28,758 nt of DNA from UBA4844 sp050943255 (GTDB lineage Bacteria; Bacillota; Syntrophomonadia; Syntrophomonadales; Syntrophomonadaceae), in contig JBMNOV010000023.1 in NCBI GenBank assembly GCA_050943255.1, forward strand, positions 1 to 28,758. The letters are read 5' to 3'. Positions 7,563 to 15,611 of this stretch are shown piece by piece. Below the pieces are notes generated by a model that was given only the letters and a program-made list of their open reading frames with translations, was not told where the DNA came from and made no database searches. The stretch's first letter is position 1. Each line of letters opens with the position of its first letter. The position numbers were made by a program, and so were the translations under genes.

Positions 7563-8836
7563 GCATACGGGAGAGGTTTGTCTTTAACAAAGTTACCCTA
7601 AACACTGCATATGACTATTTTATAAATCATGCTGAAATTGAAGGAACCGTAATATTAGCTACATGTAATCGTACTGAAATCTATGCCACTGCCCGTGATA
7701 TTCAAACAGGCATAGAAGTATTAAAAGATTTTTTGTCTTGCTATAGTGGTATGACCTACCAGGAATTAAAGCAATTCATATATCTCCCTAATTGTTATGA
7801 TGCTATATCCCACTTATTTCGGGTGGCAGCTGGACTTGATTCTATGATTTTAGGTGAAGCTCAAATTTTAGGACAGGTAAAAGAGGCCTATCTAGCAGCA
7901 GTCGAAGCTGGTGCATCAAGTAAGGTGCTAAATTCATTATTTCAGAGGGCTATTTATATAGGAAAAAAGGTGCAAACCGAAACACGTATTAACCAGCAGC
8001 TATTATCAGTTCCCTTTGCAGCAGTGCAACTTGCCCGGAAAGTTCTGGGGGGTTTACAAGGAAAAACAGTGATGGTAATCGGGGCTGGCGAAATGGGCGA
8101 ACTAACCGTGCGTAGTTTATTGGATAATGGGGTGCAAACGGTAATAGTATCTAATCGCTCTTATGCTCGGGCTATTTCAATGGCCCAAGCCTTTAACGGC
8201 CGGGCGGTTCGATTTGACCAACTAGCTCTGGAATTGGAACAAGCTGATATTGTTATTAGCTGTACTACGGCTAGCCACTATGTTATACGTGAGGATAATT
8301 GTGGACAGACATTGAAGTCCCGAAATGACAGAAGGATTATTATGATTGATATAGCTGTTCCCCGAGATATCGATCCGGTGCTTAAGGACAATGAAGGTGT
8401 TTATATTTATGATATTGATGACCTGCAAAATGTAGTAGATGCTAATCTTCAGGAAAAACAGAAATCAATCCGGCGAGCCGAGCATATTATTGCTGCAGAG
8501 ATAAAGGTTTTTAATGAATGGATGAAAAGTCTTTACGTAGTTCCAGTTATTACAGCTCTTAAGGCAAAGGCTGAAGAGATAAAACAAAACGAGATCAAAA
8601 GAGCATTTAATCGATTGGGTAAGCTATCTGAACAGGAAGAAAAGGTGATTAGCTCAATGGCTAACTCCATAATTAATCAGATTTTGCATCAGCCTATGGT
8701 AAATCTTAAGGATTCAGCAAGCAGTAATCAGGGGCACGTATATGCGGAAGTGGTAAAAAAGCTTTTTGGTCTGCAAATTGAAATCGAGGAGCTAGAAAAT
8801 TATGAAACACCTGGTATTGGGAAGCAGGGGCAGTAA
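7517..8836 (+). CDS. hemA: Glutamyl-tRNA reductase
   Basis: Reduces glutamyl-tRNA to glutamate-1-semialdehyde with NADPH, the first committed step of C5-pathway tetrapyrrole synthesis. Motifs in order: GLNHRTA near the N-terminus, the catalytic nucleophile Cys50 in ATCNRTEIY, GLDSMILGEAQILGQVK, the NADPH-binding GAGEMGE, and a helical C-terminal dimerisation region. At 439 residues it is full length. The start at ATG 7517 lies within the preceding gene, with GGAGCGGA upstream; the long overlap suggests coupled translation. Its partner HemL is at the far end of the cluster (15612). Confidence 0.97.
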   Translation: MYVLLAGLNHRTASISIRERFVFNKVTLNTAYDYFINHAEIEGTVILATCNRTEIYATARDIQTGIEVLKDFLSCYSGMTYQELKQFIYLPNCYDAISHLFRVAAGLDSMILGEAQILGQVKEAYLAAVEAGASSKVLNSLFQRAIYIGKKVQTETRINQQLLSVPFAAVQLARKVLGGLQGKTVMVIGAGEMGELTVRSLLDNGVQTVIVSNRSYARAISMAQAFNGRAVRFDQLALELEQADIVISCTTASHYVIREDNCGQTLKSRNDRRIIMIDIAVPRDIDPVLKDNEGVYIYDIDDLQNVVDANLQEKQKSIRRAEHIIAAEIKVFNEWMKSLYVVPVITALKAKAEEIKQNEIKRAFNRLGKLSEQEEKVISSMANSIINQILHQPMVNLKDSASSNQGHVYAEVVKKLFGLQIEIEELENYETPGIGKQGQ

Positions 8837-9731
8837 ACTAGCTTTGTGGCAGGCGGAACATGTGGCTTTTCAGCTTAAAAAGGTAGTTCCCCAACTGGAA
8901 ATTAAGATAAAAACTATAAAAACTACGGGAGATAAGCTTACTGACGTTGCTTTATCGCGGATAGGGGACAAAGGTGTATTTGTTAAAGAAATTGAAAAAG
9001 AGCTCATTAATGGTTCAATAGATATGGCTGTACATAGCATGAAGGATTTGCCTTCAGAACTAGGTTGGGGACTTAAAATAGGTGCGGTACTTAAAAGGGA
9101 GAATCCCTTAGATGTTTTAATTTCTCGTCTAAATTTAAAATTTACGGATTTGCCAGAAGGTGCGGTAATAGGTACTTCCAGTTTAAGGCGCATAGCCCAG
9201 CTGCGTAGTGTGCGTTCTGACATCAGGCTGGTTAATATAAGGGGAAATGTGGAAACCCGTATCCGCAAAATGCATGAAGTGAAACTTGATGGAATAATTT
9301 TGGCTTACGCTGGGATAAAAAGGCTGGGCTTGGAAGGACTAATTAGTGATCTTCTACCCCGCAACTTAATTTTACCTGCAGTGGGGCAGGGAGCAATAGC
9401 AGTTGAAGTGAGGGCAAAGGATAATTCAATATTAGAGCTAATTCAGAAGATTAATCATGAAAAGACACTTCTAGCTACCAGAGCAGAAAGGTCATTTTTA
9501 AAGGTACTGGAAGGCGGCTGTCAAATTCCGGTTGGTTGTTATGCTGAGGTAAGAGATGAGAGCCTAGATATTGAAGGAATAGTAGTCTCTTTGGATGGTT
9601 GCCAGGTTTACCGCAGTGTAAAAACGGGAAGCAAATCACAGCCAGATCTAATAGGGCAAGAACTAGCAAAGGAATTATTGCAAAAGGGTGCTGCCAAAGT
9701 TCTACGCGAAATCAGGGAGCAGGAGAATTAA
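8802..9731 (+). CDS. hemC: Porphobilinogen deaminase (hydroxymethylbilane synthase)
   Basis: Polymerises four porphobilinogens to hydroxymethylbilane on a covalently attached dipyrromethane cofactor. Visible features are LGSRGSKLALWQAEHV at the N-terminus, IKTTGDK, AVHSMKDLP, GTSSLRR and NIRGNVETR, all substrate- or cofactor-binding segments. The cofactor-attachment cysteine is Cys240 in LEGGCQIPVG. Its 309 residues are typical. ATG 8802 is preceded by GAGGAGCT and overlaps the end of hemA by 35 bases. The next gene starts one base after its stop codon. Confidence 0.97.
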   Translation: MKHLVLGSRGSKLALWQAEHVAFQLKKVVPQLEIKIKTIKTTGDKLTDVALSRIGDKGVFVKEIEKELINGSIDMAVHSMKDLPSELGWGLKIGAVLKRENPLDVLISRLNLKFTDLPEGAVIGTSSLRRIAQLRSVRSDIRLVNIRGNVETRIRKMHEVKLDGIILAYAGIKRLGLEGLISDLLPRNLILPAVGQGAIAVEVRAKDNSILELIQKINHEKTLLATRAERSFLKVLEGGCQIPVGCYAEVRDESLDIEGIVVSLDGCQVYRSVKTGSKSQPDLIGQELAKELLQKGAAKVLREIREQEN

Positions 9732-9732
9732 G

Positions 9733-11262
9733 ATGGCAAACAAAAAACCAATAGTATATTTAATTGGAGCTGGGCCGGGTGAACCGGGCCTATTTACCTT
9801 AAAAGGTAAAAAGATATTGGAAAAGGCTGAAGTGATTGTTTATGATCGTTTAGTTAGTGAAAGCATTCTGGCTTTGGGAAACCCTAAAGCAGAATATATT
9901 TATGTAGGTAAAATGGCTGGAAAGCATGCCCTTTCCCAGGATAAAATAAATAATTTGCTAGTTAAAAAAGTATCCCAGGGGAAAATCGTTGCCCGGCTTA
10001 AAGGAGGGGATCCTTTCCTTTTTGGCAGGGGTGGGGAAGAGGCCTTGTACATAAGGCAAAACGGTTATGATTATGAAATAGTACCAGGAATAAGTTCAGC
10101 TATAGCAGTACCTGCATATGCCGGTATTCCAGTTACCCACCGTGATATTACTTCTAGCTTGGCGATCATAACAGGTCATGAGATGCCGAATAAACATACT
10201 AGTTCTATTAAGTGGAAGGAACTGGCTCAGGGAGTAGGTACCTTGGTATTCCTGATGGGGTTGGAGAACCTTGATTACATATGTAAACAATTAATGTCTA
10301 ATGGTAAAAATGCTGATACTCCGGTTGCTTTAATCAGATGGGGTACCCTACCTATACAAGAGACATTAATTGGTACTCTAGGGGATATTAGGATTAAAGC
10401 TGAGGAAAATGCTTTTAAGCCTCCAGCGGTAATAATTGTAGGGGACGTAGTCAGGTTACGGCCTGATCTAAAATGGTTTGAAAATAAGCCCCTGTGGGGT
10501 AAAAGAATTTTTGTTACCCGTGCACGGGCTCAGGTTAGTAGAATGGTTGAAGCAATTAATGATTTAGGGGGAGAAGCTATTGAATTTCCTTCAATAGTTA
10601 TAAAAGAAGAAGAGAATCTTACTGGCCTCTACAACGCCTTTATGCATTTGGATAGTTACAATTGGATTATTTTTACTAGTGTAAATACAGTACAAATATT
10701 TTTTAATGAGATGAAAAATCAAGGTATTGATATCCGGGCCTTGCATGGTATCAAACTATGTGCTATAGGCCCTGCTACCAGGGATAGTCTGCAAAGCTAT
10801 GGGTTGGTAATAGATTTGATTCCAGAGGAATACCAGGCGGAAGGGATAATTGCTGCACTTAAAGGCAAGGTTAAAATGGGCCAATGGGTACTCTTGCCTC
10901 GTGCTCGTGGTGCCAGAAAAGTGCTGCCCGAAACCTTGCGGCAATGGGGTCTACATGTTAACGAAGTAATACTATATGAAGCCCTGCCTGCTGATGATCA
11001 ACCCCAGGCCAAGATTAATGAAATTTTAGATGATAAGGTAGATTATTTAACTTTTACCAGTTCATCAACGGTTAAAAATTTTGTTAGAATGGTCGGGAAA
11101 GACAATCTATTACGCATACAGAATAAAGTTAAGGTTGCCTGCATAGGACCGATTACAGCAGAAACTGCCCGATCTTATGGTTTTAAGGTGGATATTTTGG
11201 CCAAGCAATATACAATAGATGGCCTCCTTAAAGCACTTATTGATGACAGCATGAGCGTGTAG
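9733..11262 (+). CDS. cobA-hemD: Fused uroporphyrinogen-III C-methyltransferase / uroporphyrinogen-III synthase (CobA-HemD)
   Basis: A two-domain protein that both closes hydroxymethylbilane to uroporphyrinogen III and methylates that product to precorrin-2, committing flux to siroheme. Residues 1 to about 250 are the SAM-dependent methyltransferase, with GAGPGEPGLFTLKG at 12-25 and the GGDPFLFGRGGEE signature at 91-103. Residues from about 257 on are the synthase domain, beginning KRIFVTRARAQ. The start ATG 9733 follows GGAGCAGGAGAA and leaves one base after the hemC stop; the frame is open upstream but would overlap hemC. The fusion is common in Firmicutes. Because the two activities are joined and no hemE is present, uroporphyrinogen III probably goes mainly to siroheme-derived products. 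Confidence 0.95.
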   Translation: MANKKPIVYLIGAGPGEPGLFTLKGKKILEKAEVIVYDRLVSESILALGNPKAEYIYVGKMAGKHALSQDKINNLLVKKVSQGKIVARLKGGDPFLFGRGGEEALYIRQNGYDYEIVPGISSAIAVPAYAGIPVTHRDITSSLAIITGHEMPNKHTSSIKWKELAQGVGTLVFLMGLENLDYICKQLMSNGKNADTPVALIRWGTLPIQETLIGTLGDIRIKAEENAFKPPAVIIVGDVVRLRPDLKWFENKPLWGKRIFVTRARAQVSRMVEAINDLGGEAIEFPSIVIKEEENLTGLYNAFMHLDSYNWIIFTSVNTVQIFFNEMKNQGIDIRALHGIKLCAIGPATRDSLQSYGLVIDLIPEEYQAEGIIAALKGKVKMGQWVLLPRARGARKVLPETLRQWGLHVNEVILYEALPADDQPQAKINEILDDKVDYLTFTSSSTVKNFVRMVGKDNLLRIQNKVKVACIGPITAETARSYGFKVDILAKQYTIDGLLKALIDDSMSV

Positions 11263-11292
11263 TATGGGGAGGAAAGGGGAGGTATCCTAAGG

Positions 11293-12462
11293 ATGATTGG
11301 GTGCACCAAGTTGTTATGTGGAACTGCTACTGTTTCTGATGTTATTAAACACCATGGGAAAGACCTGCCACCACAGCTACTTCAGTTTTCAGCTAGCAAT
11401 CGTCCGCTGGTGGTGTGGAATGTTACCAACCGCTGCAATCTGCGTTGCCAGCATTGTTATATAAATGCTATGGACCAGCAGTACAAAGATGAATTAACTA
11501 CAGAAGAAGCCAGGGAGTTTATCAAGGATCTGGCTGCGATGAGAGTGCCGGTACTACTTTTCTCCGGTGGCGAACCTTTGCTCCGCAAGGATATTATGGA
11601 ACTGGGACACCTTGCGGCTGAATTAGGTTTGCGACCGGTCATTTCCAGTAATGGGACTCTTATTGATGATAATATGGCAAAAAAGATTAAAAGTGCTGGG
11701 TTTCAATATGTAGGCATAAGTATTGATGGGGCTCCGGTTACGCATGATAACTTTCGGAATATACCGGGTGCTTTTGAATCTGCCATAAAAGGTATAAGAG
11801 CTTGTAAAAGCCATGGAATAAAGACAGGGATACGCTTTACGGTTAATAAGCTTAATTTGGCGGATCTTCCAGAGGTATTTGCTATTATTGAAAAGGAATC
11901 AATACCTCGTTTTTGCATGTATCACCTGGTATATGCTGGCCGTGGGGAGCAGATGGCAAAACTCGATACTGACCTTAATGAAAAGAGACTTTTACTAGAA
12001 ATGATAAGCAGTAAAACCATTGAATTACACCGTAAAGGGGTAGAGGTAGAGATACTAACAACTGATAACCATGCAGATGGTATTTATCTATATAATCATA
12101 TTAAGAGGCATGAACCCGAGCGGGCTGATGAAATAATAAGACTTCTTCAGATGCATGGCGGTTGCTCAGCTGGGACTAAATTTGCCAATGTTGACCCCCA
12201 GGGTAATGTTCACCCCTGCCAGTTTTGGCAGGACTATACGGTTGGAAATATAAAGGAAAAAACCTTCAGTGAAATTTGGAACTCTGATGATGAGTTGATG
12301 GTAATGCTGCGAGAAAAGGAAAAGCATGTTAAAGGAAAATGTGCTAGATGTAACTATAATAGCCTGTGCTCAGGTTGCCGAATAAGAGCCAGGGCTGTTT
12401 ACGGTGACCTTTGGGCTGAGGATCCAGCTTGCTATTTGAGTGAAGCCGAGATATCAGGTTAA
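11293..12462 (+). CDS. nirJ1: Radical SAM protein NirJ1, AhbC-like (didecarboxysiroheme deacetylase candidate)
   Basis: Candidate for removal of the acetate side chains of 12,18-didecarboxysiroheme to give iron-coproporphyrin III. The radical SAM cluster motif is Cys48-NLR-Cys52-QH-Cys55, preceded by VVWNVTNR. FSGGEPLLRKD follows as the SAM-contacting region. The C-terminal third carries at least seven cysteines (GGC, HPC, GKC, ARC, SLC, GC, PAC), as in SPASM-type auxiliary Fe-S clusters. The N-terminus MIGCTKLLCGT followed by PPQLLQFS resembles the AhbC/NirJ1 branch. At 389 residues it has the usual length. It sits 30 bases after cobA-hemD. The family is clear. The exact reaction is inferred from siroheme-forming neighbours and the AhbA/AhbB pair; the 'haem d1' label often given to NirJ1 is less likely here because I see no nirS, nirF or nirN. 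Confidence 0.85.
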   Translation: MIGCTKLLCGTATVSDVIKHHGKDLPPQLLQFSASNRPLVVWNVTNRCNLRCQHCYINAMDQQYKDELTTEEAREFIKDLAAMRVPVLLFSGGEPLLRKDIMELGHLAAELGLRPVISSNGTLIDDNMAKKIKSAGFQYVGISIDGAPVTHDNFRNIPGAFESAIKGIRACKSHGIKTGIRFTVNKLNLADLPEVFAIIEKESIPRFCMYHLVYAGRGEQMAKLDTDLNEKRLLLEMISSKTIELHRKGVEVEILTTDNHADGIYLYNHIKRHEPERADEIIRLLQMHGGCSAGTKFANVDPQGNVHPCQFWQDYTVGNIKEKTFSEIWNSDDELMVMLREKEKHVKGKCARCNYNSLCSGCRIRARAVYGDLWAEDPACYLSEAEISG

Positions 12463-12468
12463 GGTAAC

Positions 12469-12540
12469 AGACATGGATATCGGTTGATTTTGCTGGTTAA
12501 TGCAGTTTATTAAATAATTCATTATTGATCCGTGTCTTTT
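12469..12540 (+). promoter_or_regulatory. Long-range hairpin in the nirJ1-hemB gap
   Basis: A 10-bp stem (12469-12478 with 12528-12537, one G-T pair) encloses a 49-base loop and is followed by TTT then GATCTTGCTTT. It could be a terminator or attenuator separating the upstream haem genes from hemB. The large loop makes it uncertain. Confidence 0.25.
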
Positions 12541-12570
12541 GATCTTGCTTTAGTATAGGGGGGGAAAAGT

Positions 12571-13551
12571 ATGGGTTTTCCAGTAAACCGGATGCGGCGT
12601 TTAAGAGTAAATGAAGCCTTGCGCAACATGGTTAGAGAGACCGAATTATCCATGAAAGGCATTATATATCCGCTTTTTGTAATCTATGGTAAAGACAAAA
12701 AAAATCCTATCCCATCTATGCCAGGAATTTATCAGTTTTCTCTTGACCGGCTTAATGAGGAATTAGAAGAAATAGACCAATTAAACATTCCTGCAGTTAT
12801 TCTATTCGGGATTCCAGAAAAAAAAGATGCTTTGGGCAGTTTGGCTAGTTATCACCACGGTGTAGTTCAGGATAGTATTAAACTAATTAAAGATAAATAT
12901 CCAGATATGATGGTTATTACCGATGTTTGTTTATGTGAGTATACTGATCACGGACACTGTGGATTGGTGGAAAGGGATGGCTCGATAAATAATGATGCTA
13001 CCTTAGAATTACTAGCTCAGGAAGCTTTGTCTCATGCTAATGCTGGCTGTGATATGGTTGCTCCATCCGACATGATGGATGGTAGGATAGGGTATATTAG
13101 AACTAGCCTGGATGAAAGTGGTTTTAGTTGTTTGCCTATAATGGCGTATTCAGCCAAGTATTGCTCCAGTTTTTACGGCCCTTTCCGGGATGCGGCTCAT
13201 TCGGCTCCCCAATTTGGCGACCGCAAGACCTATCAGATGGATCCGCCTAATATTAATGAGGCTTTGCGGGAAGTTGCTCTAGATATAGAGGAAGGAGCTG
13301 ATATAGTCATGGTTAAACCAGCTCTTCCTTATTTAGACGTTATCCGTGCGGTTAAGGAAAAGTTTTTATATCCTATTGCAGCCTATAATGTTAGTGGTGA
13401 GTACTCTATGATAAAGGCTGCAGCCCTTAATGGTTGGTTAGATGAGAACCAGGTATTAATTGAATCACTTACTTCTATCAAACGCGCTGGAGCCGACATG
13501 ATAATAACCTATTTTGCAAAAGACCTAGCCCGATTATTAAGAAACTCATAA
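12571..13551 (+). CDS. hemB: Porphobilinogen synthase (delta-aminolevulinic acid dehydratase)
   Basis: Condenses two 5-aminolevulinates to porphobilinogen. The two Schiff-base lysines are Lys196 (in MAYSAKYCSSFYGPFRDAA) and Lys249 (in MVKPALPYLDVI). The metal site has Cys120, Cys122 and Cys130 in DVCLCEYTDHGHC, indicating the zinc-type enzyme and matching the E. coli spacing. At 326 residues it is full length. The start is ATG 12571 after a purine-rich AGGGGGGGAAAAGT. It is inserted between the two NirJ-type radical SAM genes, which ties them to general tetrapyrrole supply. Confidence 0.97.
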   Translation: MGFPVNRMRRLRVNEALRNMVRETELSMKGIIYPLFVIYGKDKKNPIPSMPGIYQFSLDRLNEELEEIDQLNIPAVILFGIPEKKDALGSLASYHHGVVQDSIKLIKDKYPDMMVITDVCLCEYTDHGHCGLVERDGSINNDATLELLAQEALSHANAGCDMVAPSDMMDGRIGYIRTSLDESGFSCLPIMAYSAKYCSSFYGPFRDAAHSAPQFGDRKTYQMDPPNINEALREVALDIEEGADIVMVKPALPYLDVIRAVKEKFLYPIAAYNVSGEYSMIKAAALNGWLDENQVLIESLTSIKRAGADMIITYFAKDLARLLRNS

Positions 13552-13611
13552 AGGCTTTGATGTTACTTTGGCCATCTTATAAAATAAATATTTATCATTT
13601 AGGAGTACAGT

Positions 13612-14610
13612 ATGCTGATATCATGGAATACAACTAATCAATGCAATATGTTTTGTGACCACTGCTACCGCGAAGCAGGTGCCAAGCTGGACGAAGAACT
13701 GGATACAAGCCAGGCTAAGAAGCTGATCCGGGAAATAAAAAAAGCTGGTTTTCGCATTATGATATTTAGCGGGGGAGAGCCCCTTATGCGTCAGGATATA
13801 TATGAATTAGGGGAATATGCCACTGAGCAGGGATTGCGGGTGGTCCTAGGAACTAACGGTACCTTGATAAGCCCGGAGGTAGCAGCTAAGCTTAAAATGG
13901 CAGGCTTTATGGCTGCTGGTGTCAGTGTAGATAGCTTGAACCCTGGTAAAAATAATTCCTTTCGTAAGTTGGATAACGCCTTTGAACGTACCCAGGATGG
14001 TATTAATCATCTTAAAGAGGCAGGTATTCAGTTTCAGATTCACACTACTGTTATGGACTGGAATGTAAATGAACTGGAGCAGATAACTGATTTTGCAATT
14101 CAGATTGGGGCGATGGCTCATCACATCTTTTTTTTGGTACCAACGGGACGAGCTGTAAATATAGAGGATGAGGCGCTTCGGGTGGTAGAATATGAAAAGA
14201 CTATTGCCCGTATTATGCAAAAGCAAAAAAAGGTCGATATAGAGATAAAACCTACCTGTGCTCCCCAATTCATACGGGTGGCTGAAAAGAATGGAATACC
14301 AGTGCGTTTTACCAGGGGATGCCTGGCTGGTATTAGCTATTGTATAATAAGCCCGCGGGGAGATGTCCAGCCCTGCGCTTATATGGATATTCGCCTGGGT
14401 AATGTGAAAGAAAAAGCATTTGATGTAATATGGCACGAAAACAATGTATTAAAAGAATTAAGGTCTATGGAGTATCAAGGAAAATGCGGCCTTTGTGATT
14501 ATAAGGAACGTTGTGGGGGATGCCGGGCACGGGCTTATTACTATAGTGGTGATTATATGGCTGCCGATAAATGGTGCCTTTATCACCCAAAAGAATATAA
14601 GGGTGAGTAA
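13612..14610 (+). CDS. nirJ2: Radical SAM protein NirJ2, AhbD-like (haem synthase candidate)
   Basis: Candidate for the final step, oxidative decarboxylation of the two propionates of iron-coproporphyrin III to vinyls, giving haem b. The radical SAM motif is very close to the N-terminus: Cys11-NMF-Cys15-DH-Cys18 within SWNTTNQCN. FSGGEPLMRQD follows. About eight C-terminal cysteines (RGC, YC, QPC, GKC, GLC, ERC, GGC, KWC) could hold an auxiliary Fe-S cluster. The 332-residue length suits NirJ2. ATG 13612 follows TTAGGAGTACAGT. Stop and next start are almost contiguous with ahbA. It is clearly paralogous to the gene at 11293. Assignment as AhbD rather than a haem d1 enzyme is by context only. 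Confidence 0.82.
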   Translation: MLISWNTTNQCNMFCDHCYREAGAKLDEELDTSQAKKLIREIKKAGFRIMIFSGGEPLMRQDIYELGEYATEQGLRVVLGTNGTLISPEVAAKLKMAGFMAAGVSVDSLNPGKNNSFRKLDNAFERTQDGINHLKEAGIQFQIHTTVMDWNVNELEQITDFAIQIGAMAHHIFFLVPTGRAVNIEDEALRVVEYEKTIARIMQKQKKVDIEIKPTCAPQFIRVAEKNGIPVRFTRGCLAGISYCIISPRGDVQPCAYMDIRLGNVKEKAFDVIWHENNVLKELRSMEYQGKCGLCDYKERCGGCRARAYYYSGDYMAADKWCLYHPKEYKGE

Positions 14611-14612
14611 CA

Positions 14613-15074
14613 GTGGATAAGATAGATAGAGAAATTGTAAATATTATGCAACACAACTTCCCCTTGAGTACCCAACCTTATCTAGAGTTAGCTGGATATC
14701 TAGGCATTAGTGAGGATGAAGTGCTTAAGCGGGTTCAGTTATTAAAAAATGAAGGCATTATCAGGCGGATCGGGGCTATCCTGGATTCAAAGCAAATGGG
14801 TTATTATTCTACCCTTTGTGCTTGCCAGGTTGAAGAAGGACTTATTAATGAAGTTGCAGGAGTTATAAATGCCCAGAAGGGAGTAACTCATAACTACGTC
14901 CGCGACCATCATTATAATATTTGGTTTACTATAACTGCACCATCATATGAAGAAGCAATGGAAATAATTAAGGATATAGAAATGGCTGTTGGGATTAAGG
15001 TGGTTACCATGCCAGCTATTAAGATGTATAAAATAAAAGTATGTTTAAGCTTGGGTGATTACGATGAAGATTAA
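14613..15074 (+). CDS. ahbA: Siroheme decarboxylase subunit A (AhbA/NirD-like, AsnC/Lrp fold)
   Basis: With its neighbour it decarboxylates two acetate groups of siroheme to 12,18-didecarboxysiroheme. The 153-residue protein has an N-terminal winged-helix region (LDR-like KIDREIVNIMQ, then GIIRRIGAIL) and a C-terminal AsnC-type ferredoxin-like domain, so it looks like a regulator but belongs to the NirDLGH decarboxylase family. THNYVRDHHYNIWFTI (His93 onward) is the hallmark segment, with histidine and arginine placed for substrate. The start is GTG 14613, two bases after the nirJ2 stop, with AAGGGTGAG upstream. A purely DNA-binding role is unlikely given this motif and the cluster. Confidence 0.88.
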   Translation: MDKIDREIVNIMQHNFPLSTQPYLELAGYLGISEDEVLKRVQLLKNEGIIRRIGAILDSKQMGYYSTLCACQVEEGLINEVAGVINAQKGVTHNYVRDHHYNIWFTITAPSYEEAMEIIKDIEMAVGIKVVTMPAIKMYKIKVCLSLGDYDED

Positions 15075-15534
15075 TGATTTAGACCGGGAGATAATAAAGT
15101 TTATTCAGGGTGATATTCCAGTAGAATCTCGCCCTTTTTTATCACTTTCCCAAAATATAAATTTAAGTGAGGCGGAAATAGTTAATTCTATAAAGAAACT
15201 GCAAAAAGATGGGATTGTAAAAAGATTTGCAGCTATAATTGGCCATTATCAGGCTGGTTATAAAGTTAATGCAATGGTAGCCTGGAAAGTTGAAGCTGAG
15301 GATGCTGATCGTGTTGGTTCAATAATGGCAACTTATGACCAGGTAAGTCATTGTTACATGAGGGAGGTTCCGAAAGAATTCGGCTATTGTTTATTCTCCA
15401 TGATTCATGCGAGCAATGAAAATGATCTAAATAAGATAGTGGAAAATATTGCAATAAATACAAATATAAAGGAATATGTTATAATCAAGAGTATCCAAGA
15501 ACTTAAAAAAATTAGCATGAAATATGAATTTTAA
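15064..15534 (+). CDS. ahbB: Siroheme decarboxylase subunit B (AhbB/NirL-like, AsnC/Lrp fold)
   Basis: Partner subunit of the siroheme decarboxylase. The 156-residue protein shares the plan of its neighbour: INDLDREIIKFIQG and GIVKRFAAIIGH in the winged-helix half, then SHCYMREVPKEFGYCLFSMIHA (His96 onward) in place of the AhbA motif, as expected for the B subunit. I chose ATG 15064; GTG 15055 is in frame and possible. It overlaps the end of ahbA by 11 bases, consistent with a coupled heterodimer. A 77-base gap precedes hemL. Confidence 0.88.
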   Translation: MKINDLDREIIKFIQGDIPVESRPFLSLSQNINLSEAEIVNSIKKLQKDGIVKRFAAIIGHYQAGYKVNAMVAWKVEAEDADRVGSIMATYDQVSHCYMREVPKEFGYCLFSMIHASNENDLNKIVENIAINTNIKEYVIIKSIQELKKISMKYEF

Positions 15535-15611
15535 GATTATAAGAAAGAAACCTTATTTTGTGGTATATTTCTACTTATCTATCAATACCAACTTAGGAGT
15601 GGCATAAGTAA

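Noticed and set aside
13846..14436. Minus-strand open frame of 196 codons opposite nirJ2
   Set aside because: It lies wholly within a clearly functional radical SAM gene, has no convincing ribosome site, and its translation shows no recognisable domain.
14613..15534. AhbA and AhbB read as a pair of Lrp/AsnC transcription regulators
   Set aside because: They do have the fold, but the HNYVRDHHYN and SHCYMRE segments and the haem-gene context match the siroheme decarboxylase family.
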